Source: Candidatus Accumulibacter affinis (lineage in GTDB: Bacteria; Pseudomonadota; Gammaproteobacteria; Burkholderiales; Rhodocyclaceae). From it: DNA of 64,000 nt. The notes under the pieces were generated by a model. The model searched no databases. It saw nothing but the letters and a program-made list of their open reading frames with translations, and had not been told where the DNA came from. Location: the NCBI GenBank assembly GCA_016713625.1, contig JADJOT010000007.1:186001-250000 (forward strand), in the 5' to 3' direction. Below, piece by piece: positions 17,510-26,957 of the stretch. A program made the translations under genes and the position numbers. How positions within the stretch are numbered: position 1 is the first letter of the stretch; each line of letters begins with the position of its first letter.

Positions 17510-20500
17510 ATGCAAGGACAAGCACAGAAGCAGCGACTGGCACTCTTGGTCGGTGGGCTGGTGGCGCTGGCGATTGCCGGCTTTCTGGCCTTCGGGCATC
17601 TGCCCGGTGGGGGGAAGGAGGAGCCTGGCAGCGAGGGTGTCCGCTTCGAGGTGGTCGATGGCGCGCACCGTGAGCTGGATGGTTCGCCTGCGCTGGCGCT
17701 CTCGTTCAGCTTGCCGCTCGATGCCAGGGCGGAGCATGACAAATTCGTCCAGGTGCTGGAAATGCCGCCTGCGACGAAGGCAGTGGCGACACCGCGCAGC
17801 GAAGAAGACACGGAGGATGGCGCGGCGACGACGCTCGATCTCGCCAGCAGCAGTCGCCTGGCCCTCGATGCGACGCTCGAAGCCGGCAAGCCGGTGGCGG
17901 GCGCCTGGGTCGTCGGCGAGAATCCACGCCTGTTGTTTTTTCCGCACATCAAACCGCAGACACGCTACGTCGTACGCGTGCAGCCGGGGTTGCCGGCCAG
18001 GAACGGCAGCAAGCTGGACGAAGAAGCGCGCTTCTCGATCATCACGGCAGCGGTCGCCCCGACCTTCTACTTTGCGAGCCGCGGCATGGTTCTGCCGGCA
18101 GCGCAGAACGGTGGCCTGCCGGTCACCACGGTCAATGTGCCGGAGGTGGATATCCAGTTCCTCAAGGTCAAACCTGAGCAACTGGCGAGCTTTCTCGAGA
18201 AGGTCATCAGCGGACCGTCGCGTTCGCCGGCAGTCGCGGGCGGACAGGACGAGGAAAGCGACAGCGAGGGTGGGAACGACCATTACTACAACCGCGGTAC
18301 GCGCCTGCAGGGTGCGGTCAGCAGCTGGGACCTCGATCAACTGCAGGAGTTTACCAGCAGCGCCTTCATCGGCCGCTTCGTCACCGAGCAGAGGGCGAAT
18401 CGTCGCAGCGTCACCTTCATTCCGGTCGAGAGCATTCCGGCGCTACGCGAGCCGGGTGTCTATGTGGCGGTGATGTCGCAACCCAACCGTTTCCGGTCCG
18501 ATTACCAGACCACCTACTTCTACGTCAGTGACCTCGGCCTGCATCTGCGGCAGTACCCGAGTCGCGGCGCCGACGTCTATGTCAGTTCGCTGACTGACGG
18601 CAAAGCCCGCGCGGCGGTCGAGGTGAGCTGGATCGACGCTCAGGGCAAGACCTTGGCTAGCGGCGAAACCGACCGCGACGGTCGCCTCGCCTTTGCCGAG
18701 CGGCCCAAGGGCGCACGTCTGGTGATGGCCAGGAAGGGTGAGCAGATGTCCCTGGTGGCGCTCAAGGAGCCGGCTCTCGATCTCGCCGAGTTTGACATTG
18801 CCGGCATGCCCTACGTGCCGGTACGGATCTTTGCCTACAGCGGCCGCAACCTCTACCGGCCCGGCGAGCGTTTCGAGGTTTCGGTGATCGCGCGTGATGC
18901 GGATGGCCAGCCGGTGCCGGCGCAGCCGATCCAGGCGACTCTCCGCCGCCCCGACGGCAAGGCGCAGTGGACCGCGACCTGGCCGCCGGAGGCAGCCTTC
19001 GCCGGCTACTACCGACGCACCGTCGAACTGCCGAGCGATGCCGCAACCGGTGCCTGGAACCTCGAACTGCGCGCTGACCCGGCGGCAAAACTGGCCAGCA
19101 GCAGCCTGTCGTTCGGCGTCGAGGAATTCCTGCCGGAACGGATGCAGCTTGATCTGACGACTCCCAGCGAGCGCCTCGCTGGTGAATCGGCGTGGCGAAT
19201 CGATGCCAGTGGGCGTTACCTCTACGGGGCGCCGGCGGCGGCGAACCGCCTGCTCGGCGTATTGACCAGCGAGCGTAACCGCAACCCGCTGGCGCAGAAG
19301 CTGCCTGGCTTCATCTTCGGGGATGCCGATGAAGACAAGCTCAAGTCGCGCAGCGAGCTGCCGGAAAGCAAACTGGACGAACAGGGCAAGGCGAAGCTCG
19401 AGGTCGATCTGGAGTCGGTAGCCAGGCGGCGCTCGCCGTTCACCGTGCGCGCCACGCTGAGCCTGCTCGAAAGCGGCGGCCGGCCGGTGGTGCGCAGCAT
19501 TGAGCGGGTCTCCTGGCCGGCATCGGTGCTGGTCGGGGTGCGGCCGATGTTCGTCGGCGCTTACGCGCGCGAAGGTGCGTCGGCCGACTTCGAGGTGGTC
19601 CGTGCCGATGTCAATGCCCAGCTCAAGGCCGGCAATTCCCTGCCGGTGCGGCTGTTCCGCGAAAACCGCAACTACTACTGGAGATTCGACGATCAGCGAG
19701 GCTGGAATTCGGGCTTTACGGAAACCGACGAGCTGGTGGCGACGACGCAGGTGTCGGTGCCTGCCGGCGGACGCGGAAAGCTCAGCCTGCCGGTCAAGTA
19801 CGGTCGTTATCGCGTCGAGATTGTCGACCCCGAAACCCGGCAGACGATGCGTTTTCGCTTTTACGCCGGCTGGTCCGCGCAGGACGACGAGACGCAGGGA
19901 GTGCGCCCTGATCGGGTAGCGCTCCGGCTCGACAAACCGGCCTACGCGGTCGGCGAAACCGCACGCCTGACGATTACCCCGCCGCATGCCGGCGAGGCCC
20001 TGGTGACCGTCGAAGGCGACCGGGCGCTGTGGGTTCGCCGCCTCTCCGTCGGCGCTGACGCAACGACCATCGACATTCCGATCGAAAAGGAGTGGCAGCG
20101 GCATGACCTCTACGTTTCAGTGATGGTGCTGCGGCCTGGCAGTGCTGGCGAGAAGGTGACGCCGGCGCGCGCCCTCGGCCTGCTGTACATCCCGCTCGAA
20201 CGCGCTAACCGCAAGCTCGCGGTGGCCCTCGAAGCGCCACAGAAAATGGAACCTGAGCAGCTCCTGAAGGTGCGGATCAAGGTTCCCGAGGCGAAAGGCG
20301 AGAAGGCCCTGGTCACCCTATCGGCGGTGGATGTCGGGATCCTCAACATCACCCGTTTCGCCAGTCCCGATCCTTTCGGATTCTTCTTTGCCAAGCTGCG
20401 CTACGGCGCCGACCTCTACGACGTCTATGGGAGGTTGATCGAGAAGATGGACGGACAGAAAGGCAAACTCAAGTTTGGCGGCGACGCCGCCCCCAAACCA

Positions 20501-22636
20501 ACGCGCAGCCTGCCGAAGAAGCTGCGGCTGGTCGACCTGTTCAGCGGCCCGGTCCTCCTCGATGCGAAGGGTGAGGCAGAAATCTCGCTGCCGGTTCCGG
20601 ATTTCAACGGCAGCCTGCGGCTGATGGCGGTCGCCGCAAGTGGCGAACGCTTCGGCATGCAGGAGGCCGAAGTCACGGTCGCTGCACCGTTGGTCGTCGA
20701 ACTCGCAACGCCCCGTTTCCTCTCGGTGGGCGACAGCGCGGTGCTGGCGCTCGAGGTGCAGAACCTCGCCGGTAGCACGCAGGAGGTCAGGATTGCCCTC
20801 AGCAACCATGATGGCCTGGTGATCAAGGTTGGCGAACAGCAGTTCTCGCTCAAGGATCAGCAAAAACGCATCCTGCGCATTCCGATCGAAGCCGGCAGCG
20901 CCATCGGTCTGACCAATGTGCAGGTCCAGGTAGATAGCCCGCGGGTGAACATCAAACGCAGCTTCGCGCTACAGGTGCAGGCGCCAACGCCGCGTCAGTC
21001 GGTGGTCAGGCGCCTCGGCGTCGACCCCGGTGAAACGGTGGACATCCGCGATGGCGAGCTGGCGGGTTTCCTGCGACAGAGCGTGACCGCCACGCTGACG
21101 CTGTCGGACAAGGCGCCGATCGACGTGCGCAGCGCCATCCAGGGGCTGCTGAGCTACCCCTACGGCTGCGCCGAGCAGACCACCAGCAGCGCCTACCCGC
21201 ACCTTTTCATCGACGCGGCGGCGGCCCGGAAATTCGGGTTGACGCCCTTCACCATGGCCGAACGTGCCGAGATGCTCAACAAGGCGATCGCGCGCCTGAC
21301 CGGCATGCAGGCGCCAAATGGTGGCTTCAGCCTGTGGGGAAATTTCTCGGAATACCAGTACTGGCTCTCGGCCTACGTCAGCAACTTCCTGCTCGACGCG
21401 CGTGAGCAGGGTTTCGACGTCCCGCCGGCAGTCGAAAAGCGGGCCTTCGAGTTCCTCCTCAAGGGACTTCAGGAAGGAATTGCCGGCTTGCCGACCGGCG
21501 CCGTCAGCTACAACCAGAACTCGGTGTGGAACGATAGCCGCTACGCCGGCTCGGGCCGCTTCGCGGTGCTCGCCTACGGCGCATATGTACTGGCGCGCCA
21601 GGGCAAGGCACCGCTGGCGACGCTGCGCCAGTTGCACGAATCACAGGCCGCGGCGTATTCGGGGCTGTCGCTGGTGCATCTTGGTCTGGCGCTCAAGCTG
21701 ATGGGTGACGAGACGCGTGCCAGGAGTGCCATCGAGGCCGGCATGATCAAGCCACGCGGTGGCCCCGAGCATGCCTGGTGGGGCGACTACGGCAGCCAGC
21801 TGCGCGACTGGGCGATGATCTACGCCCTGCTCGACAAACATCAACTCAAACCCGCGGGGCGGGAAAACCTCGTCAGCCAGGTCGCCGGCGCGATGGACGG
21901 CGGACGCTACTACAGTACACAGGAGAAACTCGCGCTGTTCCTGCTTGGACGCAATCTGGTCACCGAGGCGGGCAAGGAATGGGCAGCCGACCTGGTCTCG
22001 GCAGGCAAGACCCTGGCGATGGCCGGCCAGGGCACACAGTTTCAGCCGCTGTCGGCCGACGAGTTGGCGGCCGGGGTGAGCATCAGGAACACCGGCAAGG
22101 CGCGGCTGTACATTGCCCTCGACTTCGCCGGCAACCCGCAGAAGGTGCCTGCCGCGCGGCGTGACGCCTTCGATCTCAAGCGCGACTGGTTTACTGCCGA
22201 CGGCCAGCCGCTCGGCAATCGCCCACTGCGTGTCGGTGAAACGGCGATTGTCCGCCTGCAGGTCAGGACCAACGGACGCTACGCCAACGGCCTGGTCGTC
22301 GATTCCATTCCGGCCGGCGTCGAGATCGAAAACGCCAACCTGGTCCAGGGTGAACAGGCGGTGGTGACCGTGGACGGTGTCGATACGCGGCAGGCGATGC
22401 AGAACAGCAGCATTCGTCACGTCGAGTTTCGCGACGATCGTTTCGTCGTCGCCGCGAAACTCGCCGACAAGATGCAGTTTTTCTATCGGGTTCGCGTCGT
22501 CACCCCGGGCCGCTTCGTGGTGCCACCAAGTTACGCCGAAGACATGTACCAGCCGCAGATCTACGGGCTGGCCGGTGGCGACCAGATCCTGGCGATCGGC
22601 GACAGCGGGGAAGAAGACGCCAGCACGAAGAAATGA
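17510..22636 (+). CDS. Bacterial alpha-2-macroglobulin with thioester motif
   Basis: A 1708-aa periplasmic protease-trapping protein of the YfhM type. Residues about 8-28 form one membrane anchor instead of the lipobox of E. coli YfhM. A long series of macroglobulin beta-domains follows, including the family text VRIFAYSGRNLYRPGERFEVSVIARD. The thioester motif CAEQ is at residues 1220-1223 in SYPYGCAEQTTSSAYPHLF, so this is the reactive, prey-crosslinking form. The last third is the alpha-helical thioester domain and receptor-like domain. The gene overlaps pbpC by four bases (ATGA), the usual A2M-PBP1C pairing, and is thought to protect the cell when the outer membrane and wall are breached. 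Confidence 0.92.
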   Translation: MQGQAQKQRLALLVGGLVALAIAGFLAFGHLPGGGKEEPGSEGVRFEVVDGAHRELDGSPALALSFSLPLDARAEHDKFVQVLEMPPATKAVATPRSEEDTEDGAATTLDLASSSRLALDATLEAGKPVAGAWVVGENPRLLFFPHIKPQTRYVVRVQPGLPARNGSKLDEEARFSIITAAVAPTFYFASRGMVLPAAQNGGLPVTTVNVPEVDIQFLKVKPEQLASFLEKVISGPSRSPAVAGGQDEESDSEGGNDHYYNRGTRLQGAVSSWDLDQLQEFTSSAFIGRFVTEQRANRRSVTFIPVESIPALREPGVYVAVMSQPNRFRSDYQTTYFYVSDLGLHLRQYPSRGADVYVSSLTDGKARAAVEVSWIDAQGKTLASGETDRDGRLAFAERPKGARLVMARKGEQMSLVALKEPALDLAEFDIAGMPYVPVRIFAYSGRNLYRPGERFEVSVIARDADGQPVPAQPIQATLRRPDGKAQWTATWPPEAAFAGYYRRTVELPSDAATGAWNLELRADPAAKLASSSLSFGVEEFLPERMQLDLTTPSERLAGESAWRIDASGRYLYGAPAAANRLLGVLTSERNRNPLAQKLPGFIFGDADEDKLKSRSELPESKLDEQGKAKLEVDLESVARRRSPFTVRATLSLLESGGRPVVRSIERVSWPASVLVGVRPMFVGAYAREGASADFEVVRADVNAQLKAGNSLPVRLFRENRNYYWRFDDQRGWNSGFTETDELVATTQVSVPAGGRGKLSLPVKYGRYRVEIVDPETRQTMRFRFYAGWSAQDDETQGVRPDRVALRLDKPAYAVGETARLTITPPHAGEALVTVEGDRALWVRRLSVGADATTIDIPIEKEWQRHDLYVSVMVLRPGSAGEKVTPARALGLLYIPLERANRKLAVALEAPQKMEPEQLLKVRIKVPEAKGEKALVTLSAVDVGILNITRFASPDPFGFFFAKLRYGADLYDVYGRLIEKMDGQKGKLKFGGDAAPKPTRSLPKKLRLVDLFSGPVLLDAKGEAEISLPVPDFNGSLRLMAVAASGERFGMQEAEVTVAAPLVVELATPRFLSVGDSAVLALEVQNLAGSTQEVRIALSNHDGLVIKVGEQQFSLKDQQKRILRIPIEAGSAIGLTNVQVQVDSPRVNIKRSFALQVQAPTPRQSVVRRLGVDPGETVDIRDGELAGFLRQSVTATLTLSDKAPIDVRSAIQGLLSYPYGCAEQTTSSAYPHLFIDAAAARKFGLTPFTMAERAEMLNKAIARLTGMQAPNGGFSLWGNFSEYQYWLSAYVSNFLLDAREQGFDVPPAVEKRAFEFLLKGLQEGIAGLPTGAVSYNQNSVWNDSRYAGSGRFAVLAYGAYVLARQGKAPLATLRQLHESQAAAYSGLSLVHLGLALKLMGDETRARSAIEAGMIKPRGGPEHAWWGDYGSQLRDWAMIYALLDKHQLKPAGRENLVSQVAGAMDGGRYYSTQEKLALFLLGRNLVTEAGKEWAADLVSAGKTLAMAGQGTQFQPLSADELAAGVSIRNTGKARLYIALDFAGNPQKVPAARRDAFDLKRDWFTADGQPLGNRPLRVGETAIVRLQVRTNGRYANGLVVDSIPAGVEIENANLVQGEQAVVTVDGVDTRQAMQNSSIRHVEFRDDRFVVAAKLADKMQFFYRVRVVTPGRFVVPPSYAEDMYQPQIYGLAGGDQILAIGDSGEEDASTKK

Positions 22637-24954
22637 GCCACCCTCTTGACGTGAAAGTCGCGCGAGCGACTCGCTTCACCCTGGCCACTCTGCTGGCGCT
22701 GCTGCTGATCGCCGACCAGCTACTGCCGCCGCCGCTGCCGGGGAGATCGGCGCCGCAGGCGCAGGTGGTTGTGGCGCGTGACGGTACGCCGCTACGGGCT
22801 TTCCCGGACCGCGCGCACGTCTGGCGCCACCCGGTACGACTCGAAGACGTTTCGCCGCTGTATCTCGAAGCGCTGGTCGCCTACGAGGACCGCAGTTTCT
22901 GGTGGCACCCCGGGGTCAATCCCTGGGCGCTGCTGCGCGCTGCCGGACAATGGCTGTGGCATGGGCACGTAGTCTCCGGAGGTTCGACGCTGAGCATGCA
23001 GGTGGCCCGCCTGCTCGAACCGATGCCGCACAGCCTTGCCGGGAAGCTGCGTCAGATGGCGCGTGCCGTGCAGCTTGAACTGCGCTGTTCGAAGCGCGAG
23101 ATCCTCGAAATCTACCTCAGCTTCGCGCCGATGGGCGGCGTCCTCGAAGGTGTCGAGGCGGCCAGCCGCGCCTACCTTGGCAAACCCGCGCAACGGCTCA
23201 GCGCATCGGAAGCCGCCCTGCTGACGGTACTGCCACAAGCCCCTTCGCGGCTACGCCCCGACCGTTACCCGCAGCGCGCGCGCATTGCCCGCGACAAGGT
23301 GCTCGAAAGGATGCTCGGGGACTGGGGATCCGCCGTTGTCGCCGACGCCGTGCAGGAACCGGTGATTGCCCAGACAGTTCGCGAACCCCTGCTGGCGCCG
23401 CTGTTTGCCGAACGTTTGCGGCGGCAGCAGCCGCGCGCGGCGCGCATCGAAAGCACCCTCGACGCGGCTATCCAGCAGAGCGTCGAGCAGCTTCTCGCGG
23501 CACGCCTGGCCGTGCTGCCGCCGCGCGTTTCGATGGCTGCGCTGGTGGTCGATAACCGTCGCCTCGAAGTCCGCGCCTACGTTGGCTCGGCAGATTTTTC
23601 TGACGACGCGCGTTTTGCGCATGTGGACATGGTGCAGGCAATGCGCTCGCCAGGTTCGGCACTGAAACCCTTCCTCTACGGGCTGGCGCTCGACGCCGGG
23701 CTGCTTCATTCGGAGTCGTTGCTGGCCGACGTGCCGCAGTCGTTCTCGGGTTATCAGCCGGGCAATTTCCAGGCCAATTTCAGCGGTCCGGTCAGCGCCG
23801 CCGAAGCCTTGCAGAAGTCGCTCAACGTGCCCGCAGTCGAGGTCCTCGAACAGCTCGGGCCGCAACGCTTTGTCGCTTTGCTCCGCCGCGGGGGATTGCG
23901 GCTGGACTTGCCGCGCGCCGCGACGCCCAACCTGAGCGTCATTCTCGGGGGTGCGGCGGTCAATCTCGAGGGTCTGGTTGGCGCTTTTTCGGCCCTGGCG
24001 CGGGCCGGTGTCAGCGGCCGGCCGCGTTATCTGCCCGACGCGCCCATCGCCGAGGCGCGCATGCTCAGCGAAGGCGCGGCGTTCATTATCCGCGACCTGC
24101 TCGAATCCGGCGGACCGCTGGCGCGGCAGGTCGAAGGCGGCATCGGCGCGCGTCGCGGCATTGCCTGGAAGACCGGCACCAGTTTCGGCTTTCGCGACGC
24201 CTGGGCGGTCGGGGTCAGCGACGGCTTCAGCGTCGGGGTCTGGGTTGGCCGCCCGGACGGCACGCCCAACCCGGGCTTCTTCGGCGCCAATATCGCAGCG
24301 CCGCTGCTGATCGATATTTTTTCAGCGATTGACGATTCGCCACCCCTGCCGCGGACGCCGCCGGCCAGCGTCTCGACAGCGAAAATCTGCTGGCCGCTTG
24401 GCAAGCGCAGCGAGGAAACACCTCGCCAACTCTGCCATCAGGAAAGAACCGCCTGGATCCTCGACGCCGTCGCCCCGCCAACCTTCCCCGACCGACTGCG
24501 CGGAGCCGCCGCGCACTATACCGATTACCGCGACTCGGTCAGTGGGCTGCGGGTCCGCGCCGGTTGCGCCAGTGGAGCCATGCATCCCGTCGAAATGGCC
24601 CGCTGGCCTGCCGCCCTCGAGCCCTGGCTGCCGACCGCGATTCGCCGACAGGCGCTCCCGCCTGTCTGGGCAGCGAGCTGCAGTGGCGCGCAGGCTCCCG
24701 AAGCGGGTCTGCAGATCGTCGGGGTGAGCGATGGCGACACCATCCGCCGGGCCGGCAACGGCCCGGCGCCCGAACTTCGTCTCGAAGCGCGCGGCGGCCA
24801 GGCGGAATTGATCTGGCTGCTCAACGGCCAGCAGATTGGCCGCTTGCCGGGCGGGCGGGCGCTACACCATCGTTTCAGCGAGGCAGGCCGCTTTCAGATC
24901 ACGGTGATGGACGAGGCCGGGCGCCACGACCGAGTCGAGATCAGCGTCCGCTGA
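22633..24954 (+). CDS. pbpC: Penicillin-binding protein 1C
   Basis: A 773-aa bifunctional murein synthase. An N-terminal membrane anchor (residues about 14-34) precedes the glycosyltransferase domain, with EDRSFWWHPGVNPWALLRA and GGSTLSMQVARLLEP. The transpeptidase domain has the SxxK nucleophile at Ser342/Lys345 (GSALKPF), SLN at residues about 397-399 and KTGT from Lys513. The C-terminal extension of about 200 residues is the PBP1C-specific domain, with YRDSVSGLRVRAGCASGA. It starts inside the stop of the macroglobulin gene. A diverged, frame-disrupted piece of this C-terminal region recurs at 57073-57262. Confidence 0.92.
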   Translation: MSHPLDVKVARATRFTLATLLALLLIADQLLPPPLPGRSAPQAQVVVARDGTPLRAFPDRAHVWRHPVRLEDVSPLYLEALVAYEDRSFWWHPGVNPWALLRAAGQWLWHGHVVSGGSTLSMQVARLLEPMPHSLAGKLRQMARAVQLELRCSKREILEIYLSFAPMGGVLEGVEAASRAYLGKPAQRLSASEAALLTVLPQAPSRLRPDRYPQRARIARDKVLERMLGDWGSAVVADAVQEPVIAQTVREPLLAPLFAERLRRQQPRAARIESTLDAAIQQSVEQLLAARLAVLPPRVSMAALVVDNRRLEVRAYVGSADFSDDARFAHVDMVQAMRSPGSALKPFLYGLALDAGLLHSESLLADVPQSFSGYQPGNFQANFSGPVSAAEALQKSLNVPAVEVLEQLGPQRFVALLRRGGLRLDLPRAATPNLSVILGGAAVNLEGLVGAFSALARAGVSGRPRYLPDAPIAEARMLSEGAAFIIRDLLESGGPLARQVEGGIGARRGIAWKTGTSFGFRDAWAVGVSDGFSVGVWVGRPDGTPNPGFFGANIAAPLLIDIFSAIDDSPPLPRTPPASVSTAKICWPLGKRSEETPRQLCHQERTAWILDAVAPPTFPDRLRGAAAHYTDYRDSVSGLRVRAGCASGAMHPVEMARWPAALEPWLPTAIRRQALPPVWAASCSGAQAPEAGLQIVGVSDGDTIRRAGNGPAPELRLEARGGQAELIWLLNGQQIGRLPGGRALHHRFSEAGRFQITVMDEAGRHDRVEISVR

Positions 24955-25039
24955 CAGCTGGCCGCACTTCGTGCGGAGCTTGCGACCTTTGCTGCCCTGG
25001 CCTGAACGCCCGCCGGCAGGCGATCGGGTCGGCGAGCGT

Positions 25040-25333
25040 TCAGCGCGTGGCGAGTTGCCGAAAGCCCGCAGCCATGCCAATTTCCGCGGCGTTGCCTTCA
25101 TTGCAGAGGACGCTCTCGACGCGCGCCATCGCTGGTCCGCGTTGCGCCCAGAGCAGGAGCGCGTCCACCGCTTCCAGCGGCCCGCTCACCAGCGCTTCGA
25201 CGCTGCCGTCACGCCGGTTGCGTACCCAGCCGACGAGTCCCAGTCGTTCGGCCTCGGCGCATAGCGACCAGCGGTAACCGACCCCCTGCACACGGCCAAG
25301 GATGCGTAGGTTGCGGCAGATTGCTTGACTCAT
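25040..25333 (-). CDS. acyP: Acylphosphatase
   Basis: A 97-aa acylphosphatase, hydrolysing carboxyl-phosphate bonds of small acyl phosphates. The signature GRVQGVGYRWSLCAEAERLGLVGWVRN contains the catalytic Arg (GYRW; Tyr replaces the usual Phe) and the Asn of WVRN. The second motif DGSVEALVSGP is in place. The start at 25333 gives the standard length. It is divergent from the large NuoM/DabA operon, with about 150 bases between starts. Confidence 0.9.
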   Translation of the reverse strand: MSQAICRNLRILGRVQGVGYRWSLCAEAERLGLVGWVRNRRDGSVEALVSGPLEAVDALLLWAQRGPAMARVESVLCNEGNAAEIGMAAGFRQLATR

Positions 25334-25411
25334 TTTCAACTCCGGACTCGGCAATACGGGACAGGGGGAAGCGCGATTCGTGAGCCGCTCGCGCGTGTTG
25401 CACATTAATGC

Positions 25412-25420
25412 TGGCATAAT
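25412..25420 (+). promoter_or_regulatory. Possible extended -10 promoter of the DabA operon
   Basis: TGGCATAAT, an extended -10 element (TG-n-CATAAT), about 65 bases before the first gene. No good -35 accompanies it. Confidence 0.3.
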
Positions 25421-25484
25421 CGTCGTCCATGAAAGGGAGAATTTCAAGGGGAGTGGTTTTTCCGTCCGACGTCGCTGTTCGGCC

Positions 25485-26957
25485 ATGCTGAAAACGCTGT
25501 TGCTGCTGCCGCTGCTTGGCGCCGCGGGCTTGTCGTTGCTGCCTGGTCGCAAGGTCGACCTGTTGCGCCATCTGGCGAGCGTTGTCGCCGCCGCGACGAT
25601 GCTGTGCGCCGGTCTGCTGCTGCTGGATTTCGATCCGGCCAGCGCCGAGATGCAGTTTTTTGAAACACGACCGTGGAATCCGCGCGTCGGTTCGAGTTTC
25701 GCGCTCGGCATCGACGGCATCTCGATGCCCATGGTGTTGCTGGCGACGCTCCTCTGCTTTGTCGCGGTCGTCTCCTCGACCGCCATCCGCAGCGGCGCCA
25801 AACTCTATTTTTCGCTCCTGCTGGTGCTTGAAACATCGCTCCTGATCGTGTTCACGGCGCGCGACTGGTCACTGTTCTACGTTTGCTGGGAGCTGACCCT
25901 GATCCCGCTGTTCTTCCTGATCGACCGCCTCGGCGGAGCCAATCGTCACCGCGCTGCGCTCAATTTCGTTCTCTATACACTGGGCGGCTCGGTGTTCATG
26001 TTGATTGCGCTGCTCCTGCTTTACGATGTCGCCCCCGGGCACAGCTTCGCGATGGCCGACATGGCCGCTGGTGGGGCGCAGTTGCCGGAGCGCACGCAGG
26101 TGCTGGTCTTTCTCGGACTGCTGCTGGGTTTCGCCGTCAAGATGCCGATCGTGCCGCTGCATGGCTGGCTGCCATTGGCGCACGTCGAAGCGCCGAGTCC
26201 GATTTCGATTCTGCTCTCCGGCATTCTGCTGAAGATGGGCGCTTACGGATTGATCCGCGCCATCGGCACGCTGCCGGCGGCAGCTCTGGCCCTGCAGGAC
26301 TGGCTGGCGCTGCTGGCGCTGACCAGCCTGATCTATGGCGCGGTGCTGGCCTGGCGACAGACCGACCTGAAAGCGATGATCGCCTACTCGTCGATCTCGC
26401 ACATGGGTGTGGTATTGCTCGGCGTCGCCGCGCTGAACCCGGCCGGACTCAGCGGCGCGCTGACCCAGATGGTCGCGCATGGGCTGACGGCCGGTCTGTT
26501 GTTCCTGCTCATCGGCCTGCTCTACGAACGCACGCACAACCGGGATCTGGCGACCTACGGTTCGCTTAACCGTCTCGCCCCGCGTTTCGCGGTGTTGATC
26601 GTGTTCACCCTGCTGGCTTCGGTTGGCTTGCCCGGCAGCGCCGGCTTCATCGCCGAGCTACAAGTGCTGATCGGCGCTTACGGTCGCTGGGGAGCTTGGC
26701 TGGTGTGGATGTCGATCGCCGTTCTGATTTCCGCCGCTTATGCCCTGCGCGCCATCCGCTGCCTATCAACCGGCCCCGAGCGGAGCTTCGGTTCGCCACC
26801 GACAGGCGTGGCGCATTTCTCCGACCTCAACCGCAGCGAATGTGCTGTCGCCTGTTTGCTGAGCGTGGGAATTGTCGGCATTGGCCTGTATCCGGCGCCG
26901 CTGTTGCGCCTGATGGCCGCTTCGCTGGTCCGGCTGACCAGACAGTTTGGAGTCTGA
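25485..26957 (+). CDS. NuoM-like proton-channel subunit of a DAB-type carbon-uptake operon
   Basis: A 490-aa membrane protein with about 14 hydrophobic segments, homologous to complex I subunit M and Mrp antiporter subunits. The key charged residues are present: the glutamate in the segment SLFYVCWELTLIPLFFLI and the lysine in LGFAVKMPIVPLHGWLPLAHVEAPSP, a canonical NuoM sequence. The start at 25485 has no clear ribosome site. A 20-codon open frame beginning at 25429 ends across this ATG (CCATGCTGA) and could couple translation. It is the first gene of a five-gene operon whose second gene is DabA-like, so it likely conducts protons for bicarbonate uptake rather than serving respiratory complex I. 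Confidence 0.85.
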   Translation: MLKTLLLLPLLGAAGLSLLPGRKVDLLRHLASVVAAATMLCAGLLLLDFDPASAEMQFFETRPWNPRVGSSFALGIDGISMPMVLLATLLCFVAVVSSTAIRSGAKLYFSLLLVLETSLLIVFTARDWSLFYVCWELTLIPLFFLIDRLGGANRHRAALNFVLYTLGGSVFMLIALLLLYDVAPGHSFAMADMAAGGAQLPERTQVLVFLGLLLGFAVKMPIVPLHGWLPLAHVEAPSPISILLSGILLKMGAYGLIRAIGTLPAAALALQDWLALLALTSLIYGAVLAWRQTDLKAMIAYSSISHMGVVLLGVAALNPAGLSGALTQMVAHGLTAGLLFLLIGLLYERTHNRDLATYGSLNRLAPRFAVLIVFTLLASVGLPGSAGFIAELQVLIGAYGRWGAWLVWMSIAVLISAAYALRAIRCLSTGPERSFGSPPTGVAHFSDLNRSECAVACLLSVGIVGIGLYPAPLLRLMAASLVRLTRQFGV

